This document shows, piece after piece, positions 8,577-17,054 of a stretch of DNA of 64,000 nt (position 1 is its first letter; every line of letters starts with the position of its first letter). The translations under genes and the position numbers were made by a program. This DNA is from Streptomyces hokutonensis (GTDB taxonomy: Bacteria; Actinomycetota; Actinomycetes; Streptomycetales; Streptomycetaceae). Under the pieces are notes generated by a model. It had not been told where the DNA came from. It saw only the letters and a program-made list of their open reading frames with translations, and ran no database searches. Location: contig NZ_BARG01000036.1 in the NCBI RefSeq assembly GCF_000376565.1, forward strand, positions 53,752 through 117,751. The letters run 5' to 3'.

Positions 8577-8659
8577 CGATTGCCCCGCGGTTCGCCCTCT
8601 TGACCGGGGAAGTGTAACCACCATCGGCCGGTGATCATCCGGTTCTTGAGCGATATATG

Positions 8660-8676
8660 TGCCAAATCCCTTGGCA
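8660..8676. promoter_or_regulatory. 17-bp inverted repeat, operator candidate
   Basis: TGCCAA-ATCCC-TTGGCA, perfect 6-bp arms with a 5-bp spacer, midway between the divergent GntR and transporter genes. It differs from the TGGTCA-type repeats nearby, so it may be bound by a different protein. Not assigned. Confidence 0.4.
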
Positions 8677-8741
8677 GCAGAGGGGGTTGACGCCCGCATT
8701 GGTCTATGCCACCTTCGTCCCCACATCGAGAGGTGAGCTGT

Positions 8742-8770
8742 CCAGTGGACTTCACTGGTCAGGTGGTCAG
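8742..8770. promoter_or_regulatory. GntR operator candidate before sugar transporter
   Basis: CCAGTG-GACTT-CACTGG (8742-8758), a perfect dyad, runs into CACTGGTCAGGTGGTCAG with TGGTCAG repeated every 8 bp. It lies 24-52 bases before the transporter start. The half CACTGGTCA also occurs at 30447-30455 (minus strand) and as CACTGGTAA at 30527-30535, the promoter of the second GntR module. It resembles the DasR-type TGGTC half-site but not its full palindrome. Confidence 0.5.
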
Positions 8771-8793
8771 TTCATGTCCTCCAGGGGTGAACC

Positions 8794-10071
8794 GTGCAGC
8801 TCCGTATGTTCGCCGGCGTGTCCGTGCTCGTGATGACAGCAGCGCTGAGTGCCTGCAGCGGCTCTTCCGATACCTCCGACGGCAGTTCCGGGGAGTCCGG
8901 GGGAAACACCACCATCGACGTCTGGCTGATGCGTGACAGCGTCTCCGCCGCGTTCCAGAACGAGTTCGTCAAGGGCTTCGAGGCCGCCCACCCGGACATC
9001 AGGGTCAAGGTGCAGATCCAGGAGTGGGACGGCATCGGCGAGAAGGTCACCGCCGCCCTGGCCAGCAACGACGCACCGGACGTCATCGAGACCGGCAACA
9101 CCCAAGTCGCCCAGTTCGCGCAGAGCGGCGGGCTGCTCGACCTCAGCGACAAGGTCGACGACCTCGGCGGGAAGACCTGGCTCAAGGGCCTCGCCGAGCC
9201 GGGCGCCTACGACGGCAAGCAGTACGGCATCCCGTACTACGCGGCCAACCGTGTCGTCATCTACCGCACCGACCTCTTCAAGCAGGCCGGCGTCGACGCG
9301 TCCGCGATCAAGACCCGGGACCAGTGGATCGCCGCCACCAAGAAGCTCAACTCCGGTGGCACACAGGGAATTTACCTGCCCGGCCAGAACTGGTACACGC
9401 TCTCCGGCTTCATCTGGGACGAGGGCGGCGACCTCGCCGTCCAGTCCGGCGGCAAGTGGAAGGGCGCGCTGGACACCCCGGCGGCGATCCGCGGCATGCG
9501 GTTCTACGAGCAGCTGCAGGCCCTCGGCAAGGGCCCCAAGGACTCCGACGAGGCCAACCCGCCGCAGGCCGACGTCATGGCCAAGGGGAAGGTCGCCCAG
9601 GTCGTCTCGACTCCGGGCGGCGCCAACGTCGTCATCCAGAACAACCCCGCCCTGAAGGGCAAGTTGGGCTTCTTCCCGATCCCGGGCAAGACCGCCACGA
9701 CGCCCGGCGCGGTCTTCACCGGCGGCTCCGACCTGGTCGTCCCGACCGCGTCCACCAAGCAGGACGCGGCCTACACGTTCATCAAGGAACTCACCGGCGA
9801 CACCTGGCAGAAGAAGCTCGCGCTCGCCATGAGCTACGTCCCGAACAAGACCACCCTGGCCTCCGCCGTCGCCTCCGACGCGGGCGCCGCGGCCATGGCG
9901 GTCGGCGCCGCGCAGGGCCACGCCACGCCCAACACCCCGGGCTGGGCCGCCGTGGAGGCGAAGAACCCGATCAAGGACTACATGACGGCCGTACTCACCG
10001 GCGGCGACATCGAAAAGAAGGCCGCCACCGCGTCCGAGGCCATCACCGCGGCCATGAACTCCGGTTCCTGA
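8794..10071 (+). CDS. Sugar ABC transporter substrate-binding lipoprotein
   Basis: 425-aa extracellular solute-binding protein of family 1 (MalE/DasA-like), tethered to the membrane. The signal peptide ends in a lipobox (LSAC at about residues 18-21) followed by a Ser/Gly linker. The mature part shows the SBP1 pattern IDVWLMRDS, APDVIETGNTQVAQF, YGIPYYAANRVVIYRTDLF and GGSDLVV. GTG start with AGGGG 5 bases upstream; an in-frame ATG follows four codons later. It heads the operon of two permeases and a GH20 hexosaminidase, which points to N-acetylglucosamine oligomers as cargo, as in the DasABC system, but the sequence alone does not prove the sugar. Confidence 0.9.
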   Translation: MQLRMFAGVSVLVMTAALSACSGSSDTSDGSSGESGGNTTIDVWLMRDSVSAAFQNEFVKGFEAAHPDIRVKVQIQEWDGIGEKVTAALASNDAPDVIETGNTQVAQFAQSGGLLDLSDKVDDLGGKTWLKGLAEPGAYDGKQYGIPYYAANRVVIYRTDLFKQAGVDASAIKTRDQWIAATKKLNSGGTQGIYLPGQNWYTLSGFIWDEGGDLAVQSGGKWKGALDTPAAIRGMRFYEQLQALGKGPKDSDEANPPQADVMAKGKVAQVVSTPGGANVVIQNNPALKGKLGFFPIPGKTATTPGAVFTGGSDLVVPTASTKQDAAYTFIKELTGDTWQKKLALAMSYVPNKTTLASAVASDAGAAAMAVGAAQGHATPNTPGWAAVEAKNPIKDYMTAVLTGGDIEKKAATASEAITAAMNSGS

Positions 10072-10100
10072 AGCGCCCGTTGACCGGAAGGAGGAGCGCC

Positions 10101-11090
10101 GTGTCGAGCGTCCGAGAACAGATCGCATCCCGTCCCTCGCTCGGCCCCGGACAGCATCGGGAGACCTCCGACACGGCGTCGCGCCGCCCGTCGCAGTCCT
10201 CCGGCCGGGGAATCTGGCCGTACCTCCTGATCGCGCCCGCCGTGCTCGGCACGCTCTATCTGCTCGTGTATCCCCTGATCCGTGCCGTGGTGATCTCGCT
10301 TCAGGACTTCGGACTGCGCCAACTCATCCTGGGGCACGCGAAGTTCGTCGGCTTCCGCAACTACGGGACGCTGCTGGGCGACAGCGCCTTCTGGGAGGTC
10401 GTACGGCGCACGTTCCTCTTCATGGCGATCAACGTCGTACTGATCATGACGCTGTCCACACTGGTCGCGCTGATGGTCGAGCGGCTCGGTCGGTGCGGGC
10501 GGACCACGGTGCTCAGCGCGCTGGTGCTGACCTGGGCGATGCCGGTGATCTCGGCAACGACGGTCTTCCAGTGGCTGTTCCACTCGGAGTTCGGGATCGT
10601 CAACGAGGTGCTGACCGGGCTGGGGTTCGAGTCCTTCGACCGCTATCCCTGGTTCGCCCACGGACCGGCCGCCTTCGCCATCGTCGTCGCACTCGTGGTC
10701 TGGCAGTCCGTGCCCTTCGCGGCGATCACGCTGTACTCGGCGCTCACCACCGTCCCCGTCGAGCTGTACGAGTCGGCGCGCATCGACGGTGCGTCGGGGC
10801 CGCGGATCTTCCGCTCGGTCACCTTCCCGATGATCCGGCCGATCTTCCTGCTGGTGTTCTCCCTCGAAGTGATCTGGACCTTCAAGGCGTTCGTGCAGAT
10901 CTGGGTGATGACCAACGGCGGACCCGGCGACGCCACCACGATCCTGCCCGTGTACGCGGTGCAGACCGCCCTCTCCCACCAGCGCTACGACCTCGGTTCG
11001 GCGGCCTCCATGGTCACCGTCGTCCTGATGTCGGGCGTGCTGGTCTTCTACTTCCGCCAGATGTTCCGCCAGGAGGACGAGCTCGCATGA
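10101..11090 (+). CDS. Sugar ABC transporter permease, MalF type
   Basis: 329-aa inner-membrane permease of the carbohydrate uptake (CUT1) type with six predicted helices and the EAA loop (ELYESARIDGASGPRIFRSVTFPMI) that docks the ATPase. GTG start with a strong AAGGAGGA Shine-Dalgarno. It begins 29 bases after the binding-protein gene and overlaps the next permease by ATGA. No ATPase gene is present; in Streptomyces the shared ATPase MsiK energises such importers. Confidence 0.92.
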   Translation: MSSVREQIASRPSLGPGQHRETSDTASRRPSQSSGRGIWPYLLIAPAVLGTLYLLVYPLIRAVVISLQDFGLRQLILGHAKFVGFRNYGTLLGDSAFWEVVRRTFLFMAINVVLIMTLSTLVALMVERLGRCGRTTVLSALVLTWAMPVISATTVFQWLFHSEFGIVNEVLTGLGFESFDRYPWFAHGPAAFAIVVALVVWQSVPFAAITLYSALTTVPVELYESARIDGASGPRIFRSVTFPMIRPIFLLVFSLEVIWTFKAFVQIWVMTNGGPGDATTILPVYAVQTALSHQRYDLGSAASMVTVVLMSGVLVFYFRQMFRQEDELA

Positions 11091-11926
11091 GCACCACCCG
11101 GCCCCGGATCCGCCGTCTGCCCCTGAACGCCGCCGCCTTCCTCACGGTCCTGGTGTGCCTGTTCCCGGTGTACTGGATGGTCGCGACCGCGTTCACCCCG
11201 ACCCGTGACATCCAGTCCGACAACCCCCGCATCATTCCCGCGAGTTGGACCCTCGACCACTTCCGTACGGCCGTCGGCGCCGCCGGTTTCGGACTGTTCT
11301 GGCGCAACAGCGTCCTCGTCACGCTGAGCGCGGTCCTGCTCGCCCTCGTCATCGCGCTCGGCTCGGCCTACGCGGTCGCCCGGATGAGGTGGAAGGGGCG
11401 CCGGCAGTTCATGCTGATGGTGTTCATCGCGCAGATGGCGCCCTGGGAGTCACTGATCATCCCGGTGTACATCATCTCCCGCGACACCGACATGCTGGAC
11501 CGGCTGCCGACGCTGACGCTCGTCTACTTCATGATGACGCTGCCGTTCACGATCATCGTGCTGCGCGGCTTCATCGGCACGATCCCCCCGGAGCTGGAGG
11601 AGTCCGCACAGGTCGACGGCTGCACCCGGTTCGGCGCGTTCCGGCGCATCGCGTTCCCGCTGCTCGCCCCTGGACTGATGGCCACCTCGCTGTTCGGCTA
11701 CATCACGGCCTGGAACGAGTTCACCTACGCCAACTTCCTGATCATCAAGCAGCAGGACCACCGCACGCTGCCCGTGTGGCTGTCCTCGTTCCAGAACGTC
11801 TTCGGCACCGACTGGGGCGCCACCATGGCGGCCTCGACTCTCTTCGCGGCACCGGCACTTGTGATCTTCCTGCTGCTCCAGCGCCATGTCACCTCCGGCT
11901 TCGCGGCCGGCGCGGTCAAGGGCTGA
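11087..11926 (+). CDS. Sugar ABC transporter permease, MalG type
   Basis: 279-aa second permease subunit with a first membrane helix at about residues 13-33, six helices in total and the EAA loop ELEESAQVDGCTRFGAFRRIAFPLL. Ends in the AAGAVKG tail typical of MalG-like subunits. Its ATG overlaps the stop of the MalF-type gene, so translation is coupled. Pairs with that protein to form the channel for the binding protein at 8794. Confidence 0.92.
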   Translation: MSTTRPRIRRLPLNAAAFLTVLVCLFPVYWMVATAFTPTRDIQSDNPRIIPASWTLDHFRTAVGAAGFGLFWRNSVLVTLSAVLLALVIALGSAYAVARMRWKGRRQFMLMVFIAQMAPWESLIIPVYIISRDTDMLDRLPTLTLVYFMMTLPFTIIVLRGFIGTIPPELEESAQVDGCTRFGAFRRIAFPLLAPGLMATSLFGYITAWNEFTYANFLIIKQQDHRTLPVWLSSFQNVFGTDWGATMAASTLFAAPALVIFLLLQRHVTSGFAAGAVKG

Positions 11927-11966
11927 CCCCCGCACCCCCCACCCGCCCCCGTCCCGGAGACGATCC

Positions 11967-13499
11967 ATGCCCGCACAGTCCTCCGTGCTCTCCCTCGTCC
12001 CCCGACCCACCAAGTCCGCACTCAGGCCCGGGCACTTCACGCTCGACGCCGGCACCGCGCTGCGCGTCGGCGCGGGCGCCGAACCGGCCGCGGACCTGCT
12101 GCGCACCCTCCTCGCCCCCGCCACCGGACTGCCCCTGGAGGCCTCCCCCGACGGGCAGTTGACCCTCACACTCGACCCCGACCTGGCCGGTCTCGGCGAG
12201 GAGGGCTACGGGCTCACCGTCGCCCAGCACGCCGTCCTGCTGCGCGCAGCGCACCTCACCGGACTGCTGCGCGGAATCCAGACGATCCGTCAACTCCTGC
12301 CCCCGCAGGCCCTGTCGGCGCGTCCGCAGCGCGACACGGAGTGGCTGGTGCCCTGCGTCGAGATCACCGACCTCCCCCGGCACCCGTGGCGCGGTGCGAT
12401 GCTGGACGTGGCCCGCCATTTCCAACCCGTCTCCTATCTCCGCCGGTACGTCGACCTGCTGGCCCTGCACAAGATCGGCGTGTTCCATCTCCACCTCACG
12501 GACGACCAGGGCTGGCGCATGCCGGTGGCCGCCTACCCCAAGCTCACCGAGATCGGCGGCCACCGCGCCGAGTCCCAACAGGGCCCGGCCGGAAGCGACT
12601 TGTACGACGGCGTCCCGCACGGAGGGTCGTACACCCGCGCCGAACTCGCCGGCCTGGTGGAGTACGCGGCGGCTCGCGGGGTGACCGTGATGCCGGAGAT
12701 AGAGATGCCCGGGCATGTGCGGGCCGCCCTGGCCGCCTATCCCGAACTGGGCAACCACCCGGAGCGCAGCCTCGACGTCTGGACCAGGTGGGGCGTGTGC
12801 GACACCGTCCTCGGCGTCCACGACGAGGTCCTCGACTTCTGCCGTACCGTCCTCGACGAGGTGATGGACGTCTTCCCCTCGCCGTACATCCACGTCGGCG
12901 GCGAGGAGTGCCCCACCGCCGAGTGGACGCACAGTGCCGCGGCGCGCGAACGGGCGCAGGCGCTGGGCCTGTCGAGTCCCGCAGCCCTGCACGGCTGGTT
13001 CCTCGGGCGGATCGGCGAGTTCCTCGTCCGGCACGGGCGGCGCCCGGTCGGCTGGGCCGAGACGGGGGCCGAACTGCCCCTGGACTTCACGGTGATGACC
13101 TGGCGCGACGCGGCACACACCCTGACGGCGGCCCGGCGCGGCCACCAGGTGGTGAGCGCCTACCACCGGGCGACCTACCTCGACTACGCCCAGTCCGAGG
13201 ACCCGCGCGAGCCCCCGGCCCAGCCCGGCAAGGTCGTCGATCTGCGGACCGTGCACTCCCACGACCCCGTCCCCGAGGACGCGGATGCTCCGGCGGCACG
13301 TCAAGTGCTGGGCACCCAGACCCAGTTGTGGACCGAGTTCGTCACGACGCCCGAGCGCATCGAGTACCTCACCTATCCCCGCCTGTGTGCGCTGGCCGAC
13401 CGCGCCTGGAGCGGTCCAACCGACTGGGACGACTTCCGCGCCCGGCTCGACGGACACACGGCCCGGCTCGACGCGCTCGACGTCCGGTACCACCCCTGA
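11967..13499 (+). CDS. GH20 beta-N-acetylhexosaminidase, cytoplasmic
   Basis: 510-aa glycosidase that would release GlcNAc from chito-oligomers brought in by the preceding importer. An N-terminal GH20b-like domain (residues 1-135) leads to the barrel: WRGAMLDVARHF, HLHLTDDQGWR, MPEIEMPGH and the catalytic loop HVGGEECPTAEW (residues 309-320). No signal peptide is visible, matching a DasD-like intracellular role. Oddity: the usual catalytic pair Asp-Glu is here Glu313-Glu314; the first residue normally orients the substrate acetamido group. Either an active variant or a change of substrate is possible. Gene starts 40 bases after the permease gene. Confidence 0.9.
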   Translation: MPAQSSVLSLVPRPTKSALRPGHFTLDAGTALRVGAGAEPAADLLRTLLAPATGLPLEASPDGQLTLTLDPDLAGLGEEGYGLTVAQHAVLLRAAHLTGLLRGIQTIRQLLPPQALSARPQRDTEWLVPCVEITDLPRHPWRGAMLDVARHFQPVSYLRRYVDLLALHKIGVFHLHLTDDQGWRMPVAAYPKLTEIGGHRAESQQGPAGSDLYDGVPHGGSYTRAELAGLVEYAAARGVTVMPEIEMPGHVRAALAAYPELGNHPERSLDVWTRWGVCDTVLGVHDEVLDFCRTVLDEVMDVFPSPYIHVGGEECPTAEWTHSAAARERAQALGLSSPAALHGWFLGRIGEFLVRHGRRPVGWAETGAELPLDFTVMTWRDAAHTLTAARRGHQVVSAYHRATYLDYAQSEDPREPPAQPGKVVDLRTVHSHDPVPEDADAPAARQVLGTQTQLWTEFVTTPERIEYLTYPRLCALADRAWSGPTDWDDFRARLDGHTARLDALDVRYHP

Positions 13500-13571
13500 C
13501 CCGTACCGCCCATGTCCCACCCCTGATCTGTCCCGTTCCGGAATCACCCCACCTTTCTGGAGAGGCACGAC

Positions 13572-15023
13572 ATGAGACACGACACGCGACACGACACGAG
13601 GTTCGCGAAGACCAGGCTGCGCGCCGCCGCGTCCGCCGCCGTGGCGGTGGCCCTGGGCGCCGCCGCGCTCACCGCCATGCCGTCCACCGCGAGCGCGGCC
13701 GGCGGCGGACTGAGCGTCCAGTACCGCACCAGCGCCACGGGCGCCACCGCCGACCAGTCCGAGCCCTGGTTCAAGGTGAAGAACACCGGCTCCACCACAG
13801 TGCAGTTGGCGAACGTCAAGCTCCGCTACTACTTCAAGGCGGACTCGGCGAGCGCGAGTTACCGCTTCGCGTGTTCCTGGGCGGTCAAGGGCTGCGCCAA
13901 CATCACGGGTACCTTCGGTACCCTCGCCAACCCGACGGCCACGGCGGACCGTTACCTCGAAATCGGCTTCACCTCCGGCGCCGGCACCCTCGCGCCGGGC
14001 ACCGACACCAGTGACATGCAGCTGCGCTTCTACCAGTCGACGTGGCAGACCCTGAACCAGAGCGACGACTACTCCTTCGGCGCCTCGCAGACGTCGTACG
14101 CCGACTGGTCGAAGGTCACGGCACAGCTGTCCGGCACCACCCTGTGGGGCACGGCCCCCGCCGGCAACGACCCGACGAACCCGCCCACCGACCCGCCGAC
14201 CGATCCCCCGGCCACCGGCGCCACGCTGTTCGACGACTTCAACTACAGCGCCTACAACGACCCGAAGATCGCCGCGCACGGCTGGAGCGTCCGCTCGACC
14301 TCCGGCGGTCCCGGTGTCTCCGGCGCCACCTGGGCGCCCGAGAACGTCACCTTCGCCAGCACCAACGGCAGCTCCGTGATGAACCTGGAGACCTCGACCT
14401 CGGGCACCGGCGAGAGCACCAAACAGACCGAAGTCGTCACCAACACAAGGAAGTTCAAGAACGGCACCTACGCGGCCCGGGTCAAGTTCAACGACGCGCC
14501 CAAGTACGGGCCGGACGGCGACCACCTCGTCCAGACCTTCTTCACCATCAACGACCTCACGGCACCGATGGCGGACGACTACTCCGAGTACGACTTCGAG
14601 TACCTTCCCAACGGCGGCTGGGGCGAGTCGTCCAACATCCTCTACACGACGTCCTGGGAGACCTACCAGGCCGACCCGTGGGTGGCGGTCAACCAGCACA
14701 CCGAGGGCCGGCAGAGCTACAACGGCTGGCACGACCTGGTGCTGACCATCGACAACAACAACATCAAGTACTACATCGACGGCCAGCTCTTCGGCACCCA
14801 CGACGCCGCGTACCTCCCGGAGCGGCCGATGTCGATCAACTTCAACCAGTGGCTGATCGACTTCGGCGGCCTCACCAGCTCCACCGCACGCGCATACGAC
14901 GAGCAGGTCGACTACGTCCTGCACGTCAAGGACCAGGTCCTCACCCCGGCGCAGGTCGCCGCGAAGGTGGCTGCGTACCGGGGCGCGGGCACCACGTTCG
15001 AGGACACCGTGCCCAGCAGCTGA
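13572..15023 (+). CDS. Secreted CBM3 - GH16 beta-glucanase-like enzyme
   Basis: 483-aa secreted protein. Signal peptide to about residue 42 (ends SAASA-like TASAA), then a family 3 carbohydrate-binding module (LSVQYRTSATG, PWFKVKNTGSTTVQL, LRYYFKAD, two Cys in CSWAVKGCAN), a Pro/Thr linker (DPTNPPTDPPTDPP), and a GH16 jelly-roll with the catalytic motif EYDFE in DYSEYDFEYLPNGG. All three acidic catalytic residues are present. CBM3 binds crystalline cellulose or chitin; GH16 members cut beta-1,3/1,4-glucans, xyloglucan or related polymers, so exact substrate is open. Good GGAGAGG before the ATG. Ends at a strong hairpin. Confidence 0.9.
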   Translation: MRHDTRHDTRFAKTRLRAAASAAVAVALGAAALTAMPSTASAAGGGLSVQYRTSATGATADQSEPWFKVKNTGSTTVQLANVKLRYYFKADSASASYRFACSWAVKGCANITGTFGTLANPTATADRYLEIGFTSGAGTLAPGTDTSDMQLRFYQSTWQTLNQSDDYSFGASQTSYADWSKVTAQLSGTTLWGTAPAGNDPTNPPTDPPTDPPATGATLFDDFNYSAYNDPKIAAHGWSVRSTSGGPGVSGATWAPENVTFASTNGSSVMNLETSTSGTGESTKQTEVVTNTRKFKNGTYAARVKFNDAPKYGPDGDHLVQTFFTINDLTAPMADDYSEYDFEYLPNGGWGESSNILYTTSWETYQADPWVAVNQHTEGRQSYNGWHDLVLTIDNNNIKYYIDGQLFGTHDAAYLPERPMSINFNQWLIDFGGLTSSTARAYDEQVDYVLHVKDQVLTPAQVAAKVAAYRGAGTTFEDTVPSS

Positions 15024-15038
15024 GCACGGAGCGCGGCA

Positions 15039-15076
15039 GGGCGCGCACTCGGCGTACGGGATCCGAGTGCGCGCCC
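15039..15076 (+). terminator. Hairpin terminator after GH16 gene
   Basis: Perfect 14-bp inverted repeat, GGGCGCGCACTCGG at 15039-15052 and its complement at 15063-15076, with a 10-base loop, 16 bases after the GH16 stop. There is no T-run, as is usual for Streptomyces terminators. It separates the GH16 gene from the two-component operon. Confidence 0.8.
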
Positions 15077-15086
15077 CGCCGTCGCC

Positions 15087-15092
15087 TAAGCT
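15087..15092 (+). promoter_or_regulatory. Candidate -10 of a leaderless promoter (response regulator)
   Basis: TAAGCT ends seven bases before the ATG at 15100, with no Shine-Dalgarno between. This matches the spacing of leaderless promoters and the two XRE genes in this window. Overlaps the region just after the terminator. Confidence 0.4.
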
Positions 15093-15099
15093 CCGGGCC

Positions 15100-15765
15100 A
15101 TGCGCGTATTGGTCCTGGAGGACGATCTCGAGCTGGGACCCGTCGTCGCAGATCGGCTGCGGGGTGCGGGGTTCGCGGTCGACCTCGCACGGACGCTGGC
15201 CGAGGCCGACCTCAAGCTGTCCGTGAATCGCTACGACTGTGTCGTGGCCGATCGCTCGGTCCCGGACGGCGACTCCCTCACGCTGCTCGCCGCGCGGCGC
15301 CGGGCGGGATCGGTGCTGCCCTTCCTGCTGCTGACCGCGCTGGACGCGGTGAGCGACCGGGTGGCCGGCTTCGAGCACGGGGCGGACGACTACCTGGTGA
15401 AGCCGTTCGCCTTCGCCGAACTCGTCGTACGGGTAAGGGCGTTGTGCCGCAGGGAGCAACCCGCGCGGCCCTCGCTGCTGCGGGCGGGCGACCTGGAGGT
15501 CGATCTGCCGCGCCGCCGGGTGGCCCGGGCCGGGGTGCTGCTCAGCCTGTCCGCCAAGGAGTTCGCGGTGCTCGAACTGCTGATGCTGCGGGCGGGCGAG
15601 GTCGTCACGCGCAGCGAACTGATCGAGAGCTGCTGGGACGAGGCGAGCGAGCCGATGTCCAATGTGGTGGACGTCCTGATCGGGCAGTTGCGCAGACGCC
15701 TCGGGCCGCCGGACCCGATCGGGACGGTGCGCGGGGTCGGCTACCGCCTCGGCGGCGAGGCATGA
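15100..15765 (+). CDS. OmpR-family response regulator
   Basis: 221-aa two-component regulator. Receiver domain (residues 1-115) with the acidic pair EDD at 8-10, phospho-acceptor Asp in CVVADRSVPDGD, Thr in LLLTALDA and Lys in YLVKPFAF; winged-helix DNA-binding domain of OmpR/PhoB type at about 130-218 (LSAKEFAVLELLMLRAGEVVTR, NVVDVLIGQLRRRLG, GVGYRLGG). Overlaps the cognate kinase gene by ATGA. The kinase in turn overlaps a GH9 glucanase, so the system probably senses a sugar or wall signal and controls local hydrolase genes (inference). Confidence 0.92.
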   Translation: MRVLVLEDDLELGPVVADRLRGAGFAVDLARTLAEADLKLSVNRYDCVVADRSVPDGDSLTLLAARRRAGSVLPFLLLTALDAVSDRVAGFEHGADDYLVKPFAFAELVVRVRALCRREQPARPSLLRAGDLEVDLPRRRVARAGVLLSLSAKEFAVLELLMLRAGEVVTRSELIESCWDEASEPMSNVVDVLIGQLRRRLGPPDPIGTVRGVGYRLGGEA

Positions 15766-17054
15766 AGCGCCAGCCCGAGGCCCCGTCGCCTGCGGTGGCC
15801 CGGCTGCGGCGCACCCGCCGGCTGATGACGCTCCTCTTCGCCTCGACGACGGCGGCCTGTCTCGTCGTACTCGCCGTGGTCGCGATCCGTATCGATGCCG
15901 CGTCCCGCCGTTCCGGCCTCGACCACGAGGTGGGCAGCCGCGCGGCGGGGCTGTCTCGGGCGGTCTGGTTCGACGCGGGCGTGCTGCACCTGGAGCCGCT
16001 GCGCGAGGACGAACTCGCCCAGGGCGCCCAGGCGTTGGCCGTCCTGCAGGCGGCGCCCGGGAAGAAGCCGACCTTGCGGAACGTCGTACCCGGACGGTCG
16101 TCGCTGCCCGACGCGGACCAGTTGGACGAGGTCTGGCACAGCGTCCTGGACGAGCAGGGAACGGTCCAAGTCAGCGCCTCCGCCGCCAAGGGCGGGCGGC
16201 TGCGGTGGGCGGCGGCGCCGGTCTGGGACGGGGACCGGATCGGGGCGGCGGTACTCGTCGGCACGGAACTGGCGCGCAGCGAACACGATCACGACCTCCT
16301 CGTGCGCTGGCTGGCCCTCGGCTGCACGGCGCTGGTGTGCTGTGCGGCGGCGGTAGGACATCTGCTGTCCGGGCGGGCCATGCGTCCCGCGCTGCGCGGG
16401 CTCGGCCAGCAGGAGCAGTTCCTGGCCGAGGCGGCGCACGAGCTGCGGACGCCGCTGGCGACCCTGCGACTCACCGTCGAGCGCGGCGGCTCCTCCGACG
16501 AGGCGCTACGGCTCGTCGACCGGCTGAGCCGGCTGGTCACCGGGCTGCTCGCCAGGGCGCGGCTGGAGTCGGGCGCGCAGCGGGTCGAGCTGGTGCCGTT
16601 GCGCCTGGACCAGCTGGTGGAGACGACGGTCGAAGAGCTGCCGGACCACGACAGCGTCACCGTGACGGCCGAGCCGGTGGTGGTGCGCGGCGATCCCGAC
16701 CTGCTGGCGCAGGCGGTACGGAACCTGGTGGAGAACGCCCAGCGGCATGGCGGCCCGGCCGGTTCGCCGGTGGAGGTCGGCGTCACGCCGGGGCTGGTCA
16801 CGGTCCGCGACCACGGGGACGGCGTACCGCTCGCGGACCGGGAGCGCGTGTTCGCACGCGGGGTCACCGGGACCGGTCCAGGCACGGGCGCGGGCCTGGC
16901 CATCGTCCGCTGGGTCGCCGGTCTGCATCACGGCACGGCCCGCCTCACGGACGCACCCGGCGGCGGCCTGCTCGCCGAACTCCGGCTGCCGGCGGACCCG
17001 CCCCCGACGTCCTCATCGTCATCTCATGAAGGCCCCGGCACCGTGGGCGCATGA
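15762..17054 (+). CDS. Sensor histidine kinase paired with the preceding regulator
   Basis: 430-aa membrane kinase. Two membrane helices (about residues 20-42 and 180-200, LALGCTALVCCAAAVGHLL) flank a roughly 135-residue extracytoplasmic sensor. The H-box EAAHELRTPLATLRL, N-box NLVENAQRHGG and ATP-binding boxes DHGDGVP and GTGAGLAIVRW are intact. No clear HAMP domain separates helix 2 from the H-box. Starts inside the stop of the response regulator gene and its own stop overlaps the ATG of the GH9 gene, giving three translationally coupled genes. Confidence 0.92.
   Translation: MKRQPEAPSPAVARLRRTRRLMTLLFASTTAACLVVLAVVAIRIDAASRRSGLDHEVGSRAAGLSRAVWFDAGVLHLEPLREDELAQGAQALAVLQAAPGKKPTLRNVVPGRSSLPDADQLDEVWHSVLDEQGTVQVSASAAKGGRLRWAAAPVWDGDRIGAAVLVGTELARSEHDHDLLVRWLALGCTALVCCAAAVGHLLSGRAMRPALRGLGQQEQFLAEAAHELRTPLATLRLTVERGGSSDEALRLVDRLSRLVTGLLARARLESGAQRVELVPLRLDQLVETTVEELPDHDSVTVTAEPVVVRGDPDLLAQAVRNLVENAQRHGGPAGSPVEVGVTPGLVTVRDHGDGVPLADRERVFARGVTGTGPGTGAGLAIVRWVAGLHHGTARLTDAPGGGLLAELRLPADPPPTSSSSSHEGPGTVGA

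Noticed and set aside
11916..15215. 1099-codon open frame on the minus strand opposite the permease, GH20 and GH16 genes
   Set aside because: Composition is Arg/Gly/Val-rich with no domain; it mirrors the third-base bias of the real plus-strand genes.
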